Source of the DNA: Panulirus ornatus
Lineage: Eukaryota > Arthropoda > Malacostraca > Decapoda > Palinuridae
Direction: 5' to 3'
Length of the DNA stretch: 64,000 bases
Assembly: GCF_036320965.1 (NCBI RefSeq)
Contig: NC_092234.1
Coordinates: 41,322,032-41,386,031 of the forward strand
The notes below the pieces were generated by a model. The model saw only the letters and a list, made by a program, of their open reading frames with translations. It was not told the DNA's origin and did not search any database. Below, one piece after another: positions 35,015-48,402 of this stretch. Position 1 is the stretch's first letter, and each line of letters opens with the position of its first letter. The position numbers and the translations under genes are program-made.

Positions 35015-37675
35015 TGTGAAGGCGAAGGTGAAGATTTATTGAGGTTTTCAGAAAAGATGAGAGAATGTTGGGATGAAGAGAGTGGTGAGAGTAAGTGAGC
35101 TTGGGAAGGAGATTTGAGTGAGGAAGTACCAGGAGAGATTGAGTGCAGAACGAAAAAAGGTGAAAGCAAAGGACGTAAGGAGAGTTTGGGAGGAATGGGA
35201 TGTATTTAGGGAAGCAGTGATGGCTTGTGCAAAAGATGCTTCTGACATGAGAAGCGTGGGAGGTGGGCAGATTAGAAAGGGTAGTGAGTGGTGGGATGAA
35301 GAAATAAGATATTAAAAAAAAGAGAAGAGAGAGGTGTTTGGATGATTTTTGCAGGGAAATAGTGCAAATGACTGGGAGATGTATAAAAGAAAGAGACAGG
35401 AGGTCAAGAGAAAGATGCAAGAGGTGAAAAAAAGGGAATATGAGAGTTGGGGTGAGAGTATCATTAAATTTTAGGGAGAATAAAAAGATGTTTTGGAAGG
35501 AGGTAAATAAAGTGCATAAGACAAGAGAACAAATGGGAACTTCGGTGAAGGGGGCTACTGGGAAGGTAATAACAAGTAGTGCTGATGTGAGAGGGAGATG
35601 GAGTGAGTATTTTGGAGATTCGTTAAATGTGTCAGATGACAGAGTGGCAGATATAGGGTGCTTTGGTCGAGGTGGTGAGCAGAGTGAGAGGGTTAGGGAG
35701 AATGATTTGGTAAGCAGATAAGAGGTAGTGAAAGTTTGTGGAAGATGAAAGCCGGCAAGGTGGCGGGTTTGGATGGTATTGCAGTGGAATTAATTAAAAA
35801 AGGGGGTGACTGTGTTGTTGACTGGTTGGTATAAATATTTAATGTATGTATGGCTCATGGTGAAGTGCCTAAGGATTGGCAGAATGCATGTAGAGTGCCA
35901 CTGTACAAAGGCAAAGGGGATAAAGGTGAGTGTTCAAATTACAGAGGTATAAGTTTGTTGAGTATTCCTGGGAAATTATATGGGAGGGTATTGATTGAGA
36001 GGGTGAAGGCATGTACGGAGCATCAGATTGGGGAAGAGCAGTGTGGTTTCAGAGGTGGAAGAGGATGTGTGGATCAGGCGTTTGCTTTGAAGAATATATG
36101 TGAGAAAAACTTATAAAAACAAATGGATTTGTATGTAGCATTTATGGATCTGGAGAAGGCATATGATAGAGTTGACAGAGATGCTCTATGGAAGGTATTA
36201 AGAATATATGGTGTGGGAGGTAAAATGCTAGAAGCAGTGAAAAGTTTTTATCGAGGATGTAAGGCATGTGTACGAGTAGGAGGAGATGAAAGTGATTCGT
36301 TCCCCGTGAATGTTGGTTTGTGCCAGGGATGTGATGTCTCCATGGTTGTTTAATTTGTTTATGGATGGGGTTGTTAAGGAGGTAAATGTAAGAGTTTTGG
36401 AGAGAGAGGCAAGTATGTGGTCTGTTGTGGATGAGAGGGCTTGGGAAATGAGTCAATTGTTGTTCACTGATGATACAGCACTGGTGGCTGATTCAGGTGA
36501 GAAACTGCAGAAGCTGGTGACTGAGTTTGGTAAAGTGAGTGAAAGAAGAAAGCTGAGAGTAAATGTGAACAAGAGCAAGGTTATTAGGTACAGTAGGGTT
36601 GAGTGAGAAGTCAATTGGGAGATAAGTTTGAATGGAGAAAAACTGGAGGAGGTGAAGTGCTTTAGATATCTGGGAGTGGATTTGGCAGTGGATAGAACCA
36701 TGGAAGCGTACGTGAGTCACAGGGTGGGGGGATGGGACAAAAGTTCTGGGAGCATCGAAAAGTGTGTGGAAGGCGAGAACATTATCTTGGAAAGCAAAAA
36801 AGGTTTAGTGGTTCCAACAATGTTATATGGTTGTGAGGCATGGGCTATAGATAGAGTTGTGCGGAGGAGGGTGGATGTGCTGGAAATGAGATGTTTGAGG
36901 ACAATATGTGGTGTGAGGTGGTTTGATCGAGTAAGTAATAATAAGGTAAGAGAGATGTTTGGTAATAAAAAGAGTGTGGTTGAGAGAGCAGAAGAGGGTG
37001 TTTTGAAATGGTTTTGTTGAGAATGAGTGAAGAAAGACTGACAAAGAGGATATATGTGTCAGAGGTGGAGGGAACGAGGAGACATGGGAGGCCAAATTGG
37101 AGGTGAAAAGATGGAGTGAAAAAGATTTTGAGTGATTGGGGCCTGAACATGCAGGAGGGTGAAAGGTGTGCAAGGAATAGAGTGAATTGGAATGATGTGG
37201 TATACCGGGGTCGACGTGCTGTCAATGGATTGAACCAGGGCATGTGAAGCGTCTGGGGTAAACCATGGAGAGTTCTATGGGGCCTGGATGTGGAAAGGGA
37301 GCTGTGGTTTTGGGCATTATTACATGACAGCTAGAGACTGAGTGTGAATGAATGGGGCCTTTGTTGTCTTTTCCTAGCGCTACCTCGCACACATGAGGGG
37401 GGAGGGGGATGTTATTCCATGTGTGGCGAGGTGGCGATGGGAATAAATAAAGGCAGACAGTATGAATTATGTACATGTGTATATATGTATGTGTCTGTGT
37501 GTGTATATATATGTATATGTTGAGATGTATAGGTATGTATATTTGCGTGTGTGGACGTGCATGTACATACATGTGTATGGGGGTGGGTTGGGCCATTTCT
37601 TTCGTCTGTTTCCTTACACTACCTCGCAAACACGGGAGACAGCGACAAAGCAAAATATGAATATATATATACACA
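35011..37675 (+). mobile_element. RTE copy, L type, 5' truncated at the end of the endonuclease
   Basis: Starts LVKAKVKI just downstream of the endonuclease SDH motif and runs to a long 3'UTR. Open stretches lie at 35118-35315, 35440-35721, 35850-36116, 36123-36353, 36310-36606 and 36628-37020. Motif A MDLEKAYDRVDRDALW is intact, motif C is FTDD, and one base is missing in motif B (LCQGCD). Inactive. Confidence 0.93.
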
Positions 37676-37694
37676 CACACATATATATATATAT

Positions 37695-37925
37695 ATTCTT
37701 CTTTTCTTTTAAACTATTCGCCATTTCCCACGTTAGCGAGGTAGCGTTTAAGAACAGAGGACTGGGCCTTTGTGGAATATCTTCACCTGGCCCCCCTCTG
37801 TTCCTTCTTTTGGAAAATTAAAAAAAAAAAAATACGAGAGGGGAGGATTTCCAGCCTCCCGCTCCCTCCCCTTTTAGTCGCCTTCTACGACATGCAGGGA
37901 ATACGTGGAAAGTATTCTTAATCCC

Positions 37926-37927
<2 letters not shown>
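37695..37927 (-). mobile_element. Short RTE-end element, copy 3
   Basis: Minus-strand, full-length: 3' hairpin (ATTTCCCACGTTAGCGAGGT) at the left and the GGCGACTAAAAGGGGAGG and GTATTCCCTGCATGTCG blocks at the right. (TA)n lies on both sides. Confidence 0.88.
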
Positions 37928-37992
<65 letters not shown>

Positions 37993-38001
37993 TATATATA
38001 T
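37928..38001. repeat. (TA)n array
   Basis: About 30 TA units between a minus-strand short element and a minus-strand RTE 3' end. Confidence 0.97.

Positions 38002-41002
<3,001 letters not shown>

Positions 41003-41054
<52 letters not shown>
41003..41054. repeat. (TA)n array between divergent RTE fragments
   Basis: 26 TA units between the truncated 5' ends of two RTE copies in opposite orientation. Confidence 0.97.
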
Positions 41055-41058
<4 letters not shown>

Positions 41059-42291
41059 AGAAAGATCATGAGAGGCAAGTGTTTTGGGAGCAGCTGAATG
41101 ATTGTGTTAGTGGTTTTGATGCATGAGACCGGGTTATAGTGATGGGTGATTTAAATGCAAAGGTGAGTAATGTGGCAGTTGAGGGAATAATTGATATACA
41201 TGGGGTGTTCAGTGTTGTAAATGGAAATGGTTAAGAGCTTGTAGATTTATGTGCTGAAAAAGGACTGGTGATTGGGAATACCTGGTTTAAAAAGCGAGAT
41301 ATACATAAGTATACATATGTAACTAGGAGAGATGGCCAGAGAGCGTTATTGGATTACGTTTTAATTGACAGGCGCACGAAAGAGAGACTTTTGGTGTTAA
41401 TGTGCTGAGAGGTGCAACTGGAGGGATGTCTGATCATTATCTTGTGGAGGCTAAGGTGAAGATTTGTATGGGTTTTCAGAAAAGAAGAGTGAATGTTGGG
41501 GTGAAGAGGGGGTGAGAGTAAGTGAGCTTGGGAAGGAGACTTGTGTGAGGAAGTACCAAGAGAGACTGAGTACAGAATGGAAAAAGGTGAGAACAATGGA
41601 AGTAAGGGGAGTGGGGGAGGAATGGGATGTATTTAGGGAATCAGTGATGGATTGCGCAAAAGATGCTTGTGGCATGAGAAGAGTGGGAGGTGGGTTGATT
41701 AGAAAGGGTAGTGAGTGGTGGGATGAAGAAGTAAGATTATTAGTGAAAGAGAAGAGAGAGGCATTTGGACGATTTTTGCAGGGAAAAAATGCAATTGAGT
41801 GGGAGATGTATAAAAGAAAGAGACAGGAGGTCAAGAGAAAGGTGCAAGAGGTGAAAAAGAGGGCAAATGAGAGTTGGGGTGAGAGAGTATCATTAAATTT
41901 TAGGGAGAATAAAAAGATGTTCTGAAAGGAGGTAAATAAAGTGCGTAAGACAAGGGAGCAAATGGGAACTTCAGTGAAGGGTGCAAATGGGGAGGTGATA
42001 ACAAGTAGTGGTGATGTGAGAAGGAGATGGAGTGAGTATTTTGAAGGTTTGTTGAATGTGTTTGATGATAGAGTGGCAGATATAGGGTGTTTTGGTCGAG
42101 GTGGTGTGCAAAGTGAGAGGGTTAGGGAAAATGATTTGGTAAACAGAGAAGAGGTAGTAAAAGCTTTGCGGAAGATGAAAACCGGCAAGGCAGCAGGTTT
42201 GGATGGTATTGCGGTGGAATTTATTAAAAAAGGGGGTGACTGTATTGTTGACTGGTTGGTAAGGATATTTAATGTATGTATGTATGTATGT
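41055..42291 (+). mobile_element. RTE fragment, endonuclease to RT entry, truncated at both ends
   Basis: Starts in the endonuclease (EKKDHERQVFWEQLN) and stops at LVRIFNVCM, where the sequence becomes (TATG)n and fuses to the leader of the next RTE copy. Stops and frameshifts break it: TGA near 41126, TAA near 41233, and a TGG to TGA change at 41926 in KMFWKEV. Open parts lie at 41464-41925 and 41941-42378. Last codons of the second frame belong to the next copy read out of frame. Confidence 0.92.
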
Positions 42292-45200
42292 ATGTTTAAC
42301 TTTCTAAAATGGGAAACAGAAGAAGGAGTCACGCGGGGAGTGCTCATCCTCCTCGAAGGCTCAGATTGGGGTGCCTAAATGTGTGTGGATGTAACCAAGA
42401 TGTGAAAAAAGGAGAGATAGGTAGTATGTTTGAGGAAAGGAACCTGGATGTTTTGGCTCTGAGTGAAACGAAGCTCAAGGGTAAAGGGGAAGAGTGGTTT
42501 GGGAATGTCTTGGGAGTAAAGTCAGGTGTTAGTGAGGGGACAAGAGCAAGGGAAGGAGTAGCAGTACTCCTGAAACAGGAGTTGTGGAAGTATGTGATAG
42601 AATGTAAGAAAGTAAATTCTCGATTAATATGGGTAAAACTGAAAGTTGATGGAGAGAGATGGGTGATTATTGGTGCATATGCACCTGGGCATAAGAAGAA
42701 AGATCATGAAAGGCAAGTGTTTTGGGAGCAGCTGAATGAGTGTGTTAGTGGTTTTGATGCACGAGACCGGGTTATAGTGTTGGGTGATTTGAATGCAAAG
42801 GTGAGTAATGTGGCAGTTGAGGGAATAATTGGTATACATGGGGTGTTCAGTGTTGTAAATGGAAATGGTGAAGAGCTTGTAGATTTATGTGCTGAAAAAG
42901 GACTGATGATTGGGAATACCTGGTTTAAAAAGCGAGATATACATAAGTATACTTATGTAAGTAGGAGAGATGGCCAGAGAGCGTTATTGGATTACGTGTT
43001 AATTAACAGGCGCGCGGAAGAGAGACTTTTGGATGTTAATGTGCTGAGAGGTGCAACTGGAGGGATGTCTGATCATTATCTTGTGGAGGCTAAGGTGAAG
43101 ATTTGTATGGGTTTTCAGAAAAGAAGAGTGAATGTTGGGGTGAAGAGGGTGGTGAGAGTAAGTGAGCTTGGGAAGGAGACTTGTGTGAGGAAGTACCAGG
43201 AGAGACTGAGTACAGAATGGAAAAAGGTGAGAACAATGGAAGTAAGGGGAGTGGGGGAGGAATGGGATGTATTTAGGGAATCAGTGATGGATTGCGCAAA
43301 AGATGCTTGTGGTATGAGAAGAGTGGGAGGTGGGTTGATTAGAAAGGGTAGTGAGTGGTGGGATGAAGAAGTAAGATTATTAGTGAAAGAGAAGAGAGAG
43401 GCATTTGGATGATTTTTGCATGGAAAAAATGCAATTGAGTGGGAGACGTATAAAAGAAAGAGACAGGAGGTCAAGAGAAAGGTGCAAGAGGTGAAAAAAA
43501 GGGCAAATGAGAGTTGGGGTGAGAGAGTATCATTAAATTTTAGGGAGAATAAAAAGATGTTCTGGAAGGAGGTAAATAAAGTGCATAAGACAAGGGAGCA
43601 AATGGGAACTTCAGTGAAGGGCGCAAATGGGGAGGTGATAACAAGTAGTGGTGATGTGAGAAGGAGATGGAGTGAGTATTTTGAAGGTTTGTTGAATGTG
43701 TTTGATGATAGAGTGGCAGATATAGGGTGTTTTGGTCGAGGTGGTGTGCAAAGTGCGAGGGTTAGGGAAAATGATTTGGTAAACAGAGAAGAGGTAGTAA
43801 AAGCTTTGCGGAAGATGAAAGCCGGCAAGGCAGCAGGTTTGGATGGTATTGCAGTGGAATTTATTAAAAAAGGGGGTGACTGTATTGTTGACTGGTTGGT
43901 AAGGTTATTTAATGTATGTATGACTCATGGTGAGGTGCCTGAGGATTGGCGGAATGCGTGCATAATGCCATTGTACAAAGGCAAAGGGGATAAGAGTGAG
44001 TGCTCAAATTACAGAGGTATAAGTTTGTTGAGTATTCCTGGTAAATTATATGGGAGGGTATTGACTGAGAGGGTGAAGGCATGTACAGAGCATAAGATTG
44101 GGGAAGAGCAGTGTGGTTTCAGAAGTGGTAGAGGATGTGTGGATCAGGTGTTTGCTTTGAAGAATGTATGTGAGAAATACTTAGAAAAACAAATGGATTT
44201 GTGTGTGGCATTTATGGATCTGGAGAAGGCATATGATAGAGTTGATAGAGATGCTCTGTGGAAGGTATTAAGAATATATGGTGTGGGAGGCAAATTGTTA
44301 GAAAAAGTGAAAAGTTTTTATCGAGGATGTAAGGCATGTGAACATGTAGGAAGAGAGGAAAGTGATTGGTTCTCAGTGAATGTAGGTTTGCGGCAGGGGT
44401 GTGTGATGTCTCCATGGTTGTTTAATTTGTTTATGGATGGGGTTGTTAGGGAGGTGAATGCAAGAGTTTTGGAAAGAGGGGTAAGTATGAAGTCTGTTGT
44501 GGATGAGAGAGCTCGGGAAGTGAGTCAGTTGTTGTTCGCTGATGATACAGCGCTGGTGGCTGATTCATGTGAGAAACTGCAGAAGCTGGTGACTGAGTTT
44601 GGTAAAGTGTGTGAAAGAAGAAAGTTAAGAGTAAATGTGAATAAGAGCAAAGTTATTAGGTACAGTAGGGTTGAGGGTCAAGTCAATTGGGAGGTAAGTT
44701 TGAATGGAGAAAAACTGGAGGCAGTAAAGTGTTTTAGATATCTGGGAGTGGATCTGGCAGCAGATGGAACCATTGAAGCGGAAGTGGATCATAGGGTGGG
44801 GGAGGGGACGAAAATCCTGGGAGCCTTGAAGAATGTGTGGAAGTCGAGAACATTATCTCGGAAAGCAAAAATGGGTATGTTTGAAGGAATAGTGGTTCCA
44901 ACAATGTTGTATGGTTGCAAGGCGTGGGCAAGGAGGGAGGATGGCAGGAGGGTGGATGTGCTGGAAATGAGATGTTTGAGGACAATGTGTGGTGTGAGGT
45001 GGTTTGATCGAGTAAGTAACGTAAGGGTAAGAGAGATGTGTGGAAATAAAAAGAGCGTGGTTGAGAGAGCAGAAGAGGGTGTTTTGAAATGGTTTGGGCA
45101 CATGGAGAGAATGAGTGAGGAAAGATTGACCAAGAGGATATATGTGTCGGAGGTGGAGGGAATGAGGATAAGTGGGAGACCAAATTGGAGGTGGAAAGAT

Positions 45201-45488
45201 GGAGTGAAAAAGATTTTGTGTGATCGGGGCCTGAACATGCAGGAGGGTGAAAGGAGGGCAAGGAATAGAGTGAATTGGATCGATGTGGTATACCGGGGTT
45301 GATGAGCTGTCAGTGGATTGAACCAGGGCATGTGAAGCGTCTGGGGTACCCCATGGAAAGCTGTGTCGTTATGTATATTTGCGTGTGTGGACGTGTATGT
45401 ATATACATGTGTATGGGGGTGGGTTGGGCCATTTCTTTTGTCTGTTTCCTTGCGCTACCTCGCAAACGCGGGAGACAGCGACAAAGCA

Positions 45489-45496
<8 letters not shown>
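42292..45496 (+). mobile_element. RTE copy, S type, most intact in the window
   Basis: Begins near the end of the 5' leader (TTTAACTTTCTAAAATGGG) and ends with a short 3'UTR, terminal hairpin (GCGCTACCTCGC..GCGGGAGACAGCG), an A-rich run and (TA)n. It lacks the upstream 90-100 nt of leader seen in copy E. Confidence 0.95.
42309..45302 (+). pseudogene. RTE ORF (endonuclease-RT), 997 codons with one premature stop
   Basis: One frame runs from MGNRRRSHAGSAH to the natural stop, interrupted only by a TGA at 43410-43412 where other copies have CGA (Arg in FGRFLQG). The endonuclease spans about residues 25-260, with LALSETKLKG, IGAYAPG, VLGDLNAKVS and GMSDHYLVEAKVK. A basic linker follows at about 300-400. 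The RT spans about 450-720, with MDLEKAYDRVDRDALW, GLRQGCVMSPWLFNLFMDG and LLFADDTALVADS. The C-terminal region (about 750-990) carries VPTMLYGCKAW, LKWFGHMERM and GRPNWRWKDGVKKIL. A local replacement near 44930-44945 (RREDGRR) differs from other copies. Predicted to cleave target DNA and prime cDNA synthesis if the stop were absent. Confidence 0.93.

Positions 45497-45574
<78 letters not shown>
45497..45574. repeat. (TA)n array
   Basis: About 39 TA units forming the tail of the plus-strand RTE and abutting the 3' end of a minus-strand tRNA-derived SINE. Confidence 0.97.
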
Positions 45575-45576
<2 letters not shown>

Positions 45577-45745
45577 TAGCCTGAGCCAGGTACCCATTTC
45601 ATCGACTAACCCCTAGGGGTGGTTGAACAGCTGGGTTGACTGTAGACTGACTGCCATAACTAGGATTCAAACATATATGCTCGACCCTAGGTGGCCAGTG
45701 AATGCATCATGCTCAGGAGCATTAACTGCTACACCACATACATTC
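45575..45745 (-). mobile_element. tRNA-derived SINE
   Basis: On the minus strand a pol III A box (TGGTGTAGCAGTTAATGC) is followed about 40 nt later by a B box (GTTTGAATCC). An unrelated body follows, with a CCCCTAGGGG palindrome and a 3' GGGTACCTGGCTCAGG, joined to (TA)n. Length about 170 bp. A decayed relative lies at 51028-51165. Confidence 0.75.
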
Positions 45746-45769
45746 ATATAACTGCAATTGTGCAAATAA

Positions 45770-46222
45770 TAAAAAGGTAAGAGAGAGATGTGGTAATATG
45801 AGGAGTGTGGATGAGAAAGCTGAAGAGATGTCGCAGAAGTGGTTTGGACATACAGAGAGAATTGAGTGAAGAGAGGCTGACAAAGAGGATATATGTGTCA
45901 GCAGTGGAAAAGACAAAGAGAAAGGAAAGACCAAAATGGAGATGGAAGGATGGAAGTGATTATTGCCTGCAAATGCAGAAGTGCATGGGATGGAGTTAAC
46001 TGGAACGATGTGTTGATGTGCTGTCAGTGGACTGATCTAGGACTGTGAGGACGCCAAGAGAAATAATGCAAAGATCTATGGAGCCTGGTTATTGATAGGG
46101 AGCTGTGGTTTTCACTCATTACATACGACAGCTACATAATGGATGTGAGCAGATGCAGCACTTCTTCATCTGTTCTTGATGCTACCTCACTAACATGGGA
46201 AATTGAAAGAAAAAAAAAAGAT
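45770..46222 (+). mobile_element. Old RTE 3' fragment
   Basis: Degenerate C-terminal codons (KVREMCGNMRSVDEKAEE, then SEERLTKRIYVSAVE and RPKWRWKDG) followed by 3'UTR remnants. It closes with GATGCTACCTCACTAACATGGG and an A-rich tail. It is the last repeat before the Ig exon cluster. Confidence 0.8.
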
Positions 46223-46360
46223 AAAGATGGATTTGCATGTAACAAGTTCAATATAGGTATAGGAGAAACACAAAATGAAGAAACTTAATATACAAGCTAT
46301 CCAATAATACCCTACAAGCATAAGCAAAGAAAGAAAAATGCACATTAAAATTTAATATAC

Positions 46361-46651
46361 CAAGAACATTGAGTGTGACACTATGGTTAGCCTGGCCAGC
46401 ACGATTTGATGCAACACAAGTATACACCCCGGAGTGCTGTTTATCCAAACTAGGTATCACAAGCATGGATGTTCTAGTGCCCACAGGAGAGATAGTTGCA
46501 CCATCTAAACTTTCTGTACTCATGCTTATGTTGTCCTTTAGCCAGTAGAAGGTAATGGGATCATCACCAGACAGGAGTGTGCACATTACTTGAATGGATA
46601 CTCCTTCGAAGTTTTCAGGAGGGATCATAAAAGGCATGATGACTGGTATTG
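46361..46651 (-). CDS. Dscam: Dscam-like Ig-domain cassette exon (291 nt)
   Basis: Acceptor TTTGTCTTCTTCACAG ends at 46652 and donor GTATAT begins at 46360, so the exon is 291 nt with phase-1 boundaries at both ends (2 nt + 96 codons + 1 nt). It encodes a whole I-set-type Ig domain: PFMIPPENFEG, first Cys in IQVMCTLL, core Trp in FYWLKDN, then LDKQHSGVYTCVASNRAG with the second Cys, ending VTLNVL. The PF..F start and GDDP turn are typical of Dscam Ig7-type (exon 9) cassettes. It is the most diverged of the set. I am confident of an Ig exon and fairly confident of Dscam; another Ig-CAM is possible. Confidence 0.82.
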
Positions 46652-47240
46652 CTGTGAAGAAGACAAAGACTTAGATCTTAACTAAGAAGTCCCTTAGAAT
46701 TCTACTAAATTACAAGCCTTTTCCTTATCATGTTTCTCGATTTGTTGTCCTGGAGCATTTAACTATAGTAGGAAAGGAATAAACAGAAAATACGAAAATA
46801 CAGAAAGTAAACTAGAAAAGGATATCATACATTTCAAGCACAACCAAAATGCTTTGATGGAAGGATACTTATGATACACAGCCTATTTGTAGCGATGATA
46901 CTGGTTTTCAAACAAAATCACAGCTAATTTACTGGGTATGGTAAATCATCAGAACAATGACACAATACAAATAACAAAAACTTTAACTGACCTAAAATCA
47001 ATCAACATAGCTTAACAAAGTAGGACACAAATGTATATGATAGAACCAAACAACAACACTGCCTGATTTCCTGGTCATTAAATCAAATTAGCTCTTCATG
47101 AAAATGAGTCGTGATGTTCAATGGGGATAGGGGATAGTTTGGAGAATAAATCTTCTGATTCATTCTGTTAAATACCAGCACAAAAATGCAGATTTTACAT
47201 GAAGCAAAACAGTAAAGACTCAATTTCCTATCAACACTAC
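46652..47240 (-). other. Intron between Ig cassettes
   Basis: AT-rich non-coding sequence with a polypyrimidine-rich acceptor at its downstream (left) end. No repeat or further Ig exon was recognised. Confidence 0.6.
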
Positions 47241-47518
47241 CCTTAACCCTGAGCTAAGCTGAAAACCTTTGGTGGCCAACAAGACCATATGCTTGACAGG
47301 TACATGTTCTGTGATCTACATCAACATCATGCAAAATCAGAAAATTCACCTTTGTAATAACTTTACTGATCATTAACTCTAGAAGACAGCTAAGGAGCAT
47401 GTCATCCTTATATCAGGGAAGAGTGACTAAGTCATCTCCAATTGTTACAAAGCAAGAGACTTGAGCAGTTGTTCTCTTAATTTCCTTGGAAACTCAAATG
47501 TAAGAATGTCTGGATGCT
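47241..47518 (-). pseudogene. Decayed Ig cassette exon
   Basis: Clear homology to the neighbouring cassettes persists: PDILTFEFPRK, then after a frameshift VSCFVTIGDDLVTLP, YKDD, FLILHDVDVDH, CTCQAYGLVG and LRVK with an intact donor (GTAGTG at 47240). Inactivating changes are TGA for the core Trp, a TAG in the last strand, a net loss of 7 nt (278 against 285), and an acceptor whose AG appears changed to GG after a T-rich tract. It lies between live cassettes in the same orientation. Confidence 0.85.
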
Positions 47519-47659
47519 CCAAAGAAAAAATATGCCTATTTGCAGAAGCGTACTTTGTTTGGTATTTCAGAACAGACCTGAGACTGGGTAAGGATATGGA
47601 TGAAGAAAATAATCAAAATGAAAATAGTATAAAAAACGTAAAACAATAAATTTCTATAC

Positions 47660-47944
47660 CCTTGACTTTAAGCACAGCAGAGTAGAAAGTTTTGCCAACA
47701 GGATTATATGCATGACAAGTGTAAGAGCCTGAGTGTTCTGATCCTACATTTTGAAGAATAAGGAGGCTCATCTTTGATGTTACATTGTTTATCATAATCT
47801 TGGAGGATGAAGTAAGAGGCTGATTGTCTTTATACCACTGGAGAGTGACTGGATCATCTCCAGTTGTTACTGTACAAGTTACTTGAAGAAGTTGTCCTTT
47901 CTGCACCTCCATGGGGAAGATGAAAGGAAGTACTTCTGGTTTTT
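47660..47944 (-). CDS. Dscam: Dscam-like Ig-domain cassette exon (285 nt)
   Basis: Acceptor CTTTTCCTACAG ends at 47945 and donor GTATAG starts at 47659; boundaries are phase 1 on both sides (2 nt + 94 codons + 1 nt). The protein reads KPEVLPFIFP..GQLLQVTCTVTTGDDPV, core LQWYKDNQPL, MSLLILQNVGSEHSGSYTC and ending VLKVK. All canonical Ig residues (Cys, Trp, Leu, Tyr-x-Cys) are present. Hand alignment gives about 59 of 94 identical residues with the cassette at 48118, marking them as tandem duplicates. Equal length and phase make mutually exclusive use possible. Confidence 0.87.
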
Positions 47945-48117
47945 CTGTAGGAAAAGCTCTGTCTTTAAAGTCTAACTTCTTTGAAATTAGCTATTATCAG
48001 TAAAGATAAGATGTCTGTCAAGGAAAATGGAATTGAATCAAATCAACAAAATGGGGAAAGATGCACAGTGATGAATAGTAAAAAAAAAAAATAATATTCA
48101 AAAGTTATAAGTTGTAC
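47945..48117 (-). other. Short intron between two Ig cassettes (173 nt)
   Basis: AT-rich, bounded by the donor GTACAA of the 48118 exon and the acceptor CCTACAG of the 47660 exon. This compact spacing is usual within Dscam exon clusters. Contains an A12 run on the plus strand near 48080. Confidence 0.7.
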
Positions 48118-48402
48118 CCTTGACTCTAAGAGTATCAGTAAAAGCAGCTTCACCGATGCTATTGAAGGCACGACAAGTGTAAGATCCTGCATGTTCAAAT
48201 CCAACATCACGGAGAATCAGCTGACTCATTCCTGACACTACATTGTTTATAATAAAACTGGATGATGTGGTGAGGGGCTGTTGGTCTTTATACCACTTGA
48301 GAGATACTGGGTTATCACCACTTAATACTGTGCATGAGACCTGCAGTAACTGGCCAGCTTGTACCTCCTTTGGAAAGGTGAAGGGAAGGAGTTTTGGTTT
48401 TT
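48118..48402 (-). CDS. Dscam: Dscam-like Ig-domain cassette exon without internal ATG (285 nt)
   Basis: Acceptor TGACTTTCTGCAG ends at 48403 and donor GTACAA starts at 48117. The frame is fully open: KPKLLPFTFPKEVQAGQ, VSCTVLSGDNPVSLKW, YKDQQPL, MSQLILRDVGFEHAGSYTC and TLRVK. It lacks a suitable upstream Met, so an ATG-based ORF search does not find it. Phase and length are identical to the 47660 cassette. In transcript order this is the first cassette in the window; constant exons must lie outside. Confidence 0.87.

Noticed and set aside
41451..42347. 298-codon open frame on the strand opposite the RTE (same frame seen as 237 codons at 9342, 43115, 57967 and 61945)
   Set aside because: It is the antisense shadow of the RTE basic linker and RT entry region. 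Low stop frequency follows from the Arg/Glu/Gly-rich sense codons, and the frame tracks the sense copy everywhere. No independent start context or domain.
47461..47649. 62-codon plus-strand ORF MSSCSLNFLGNS
   Set aside because: It lies antisense to the decayed Ig cassette, and its start codon does not appear at the stated frame with any supporting context; there is no domain.
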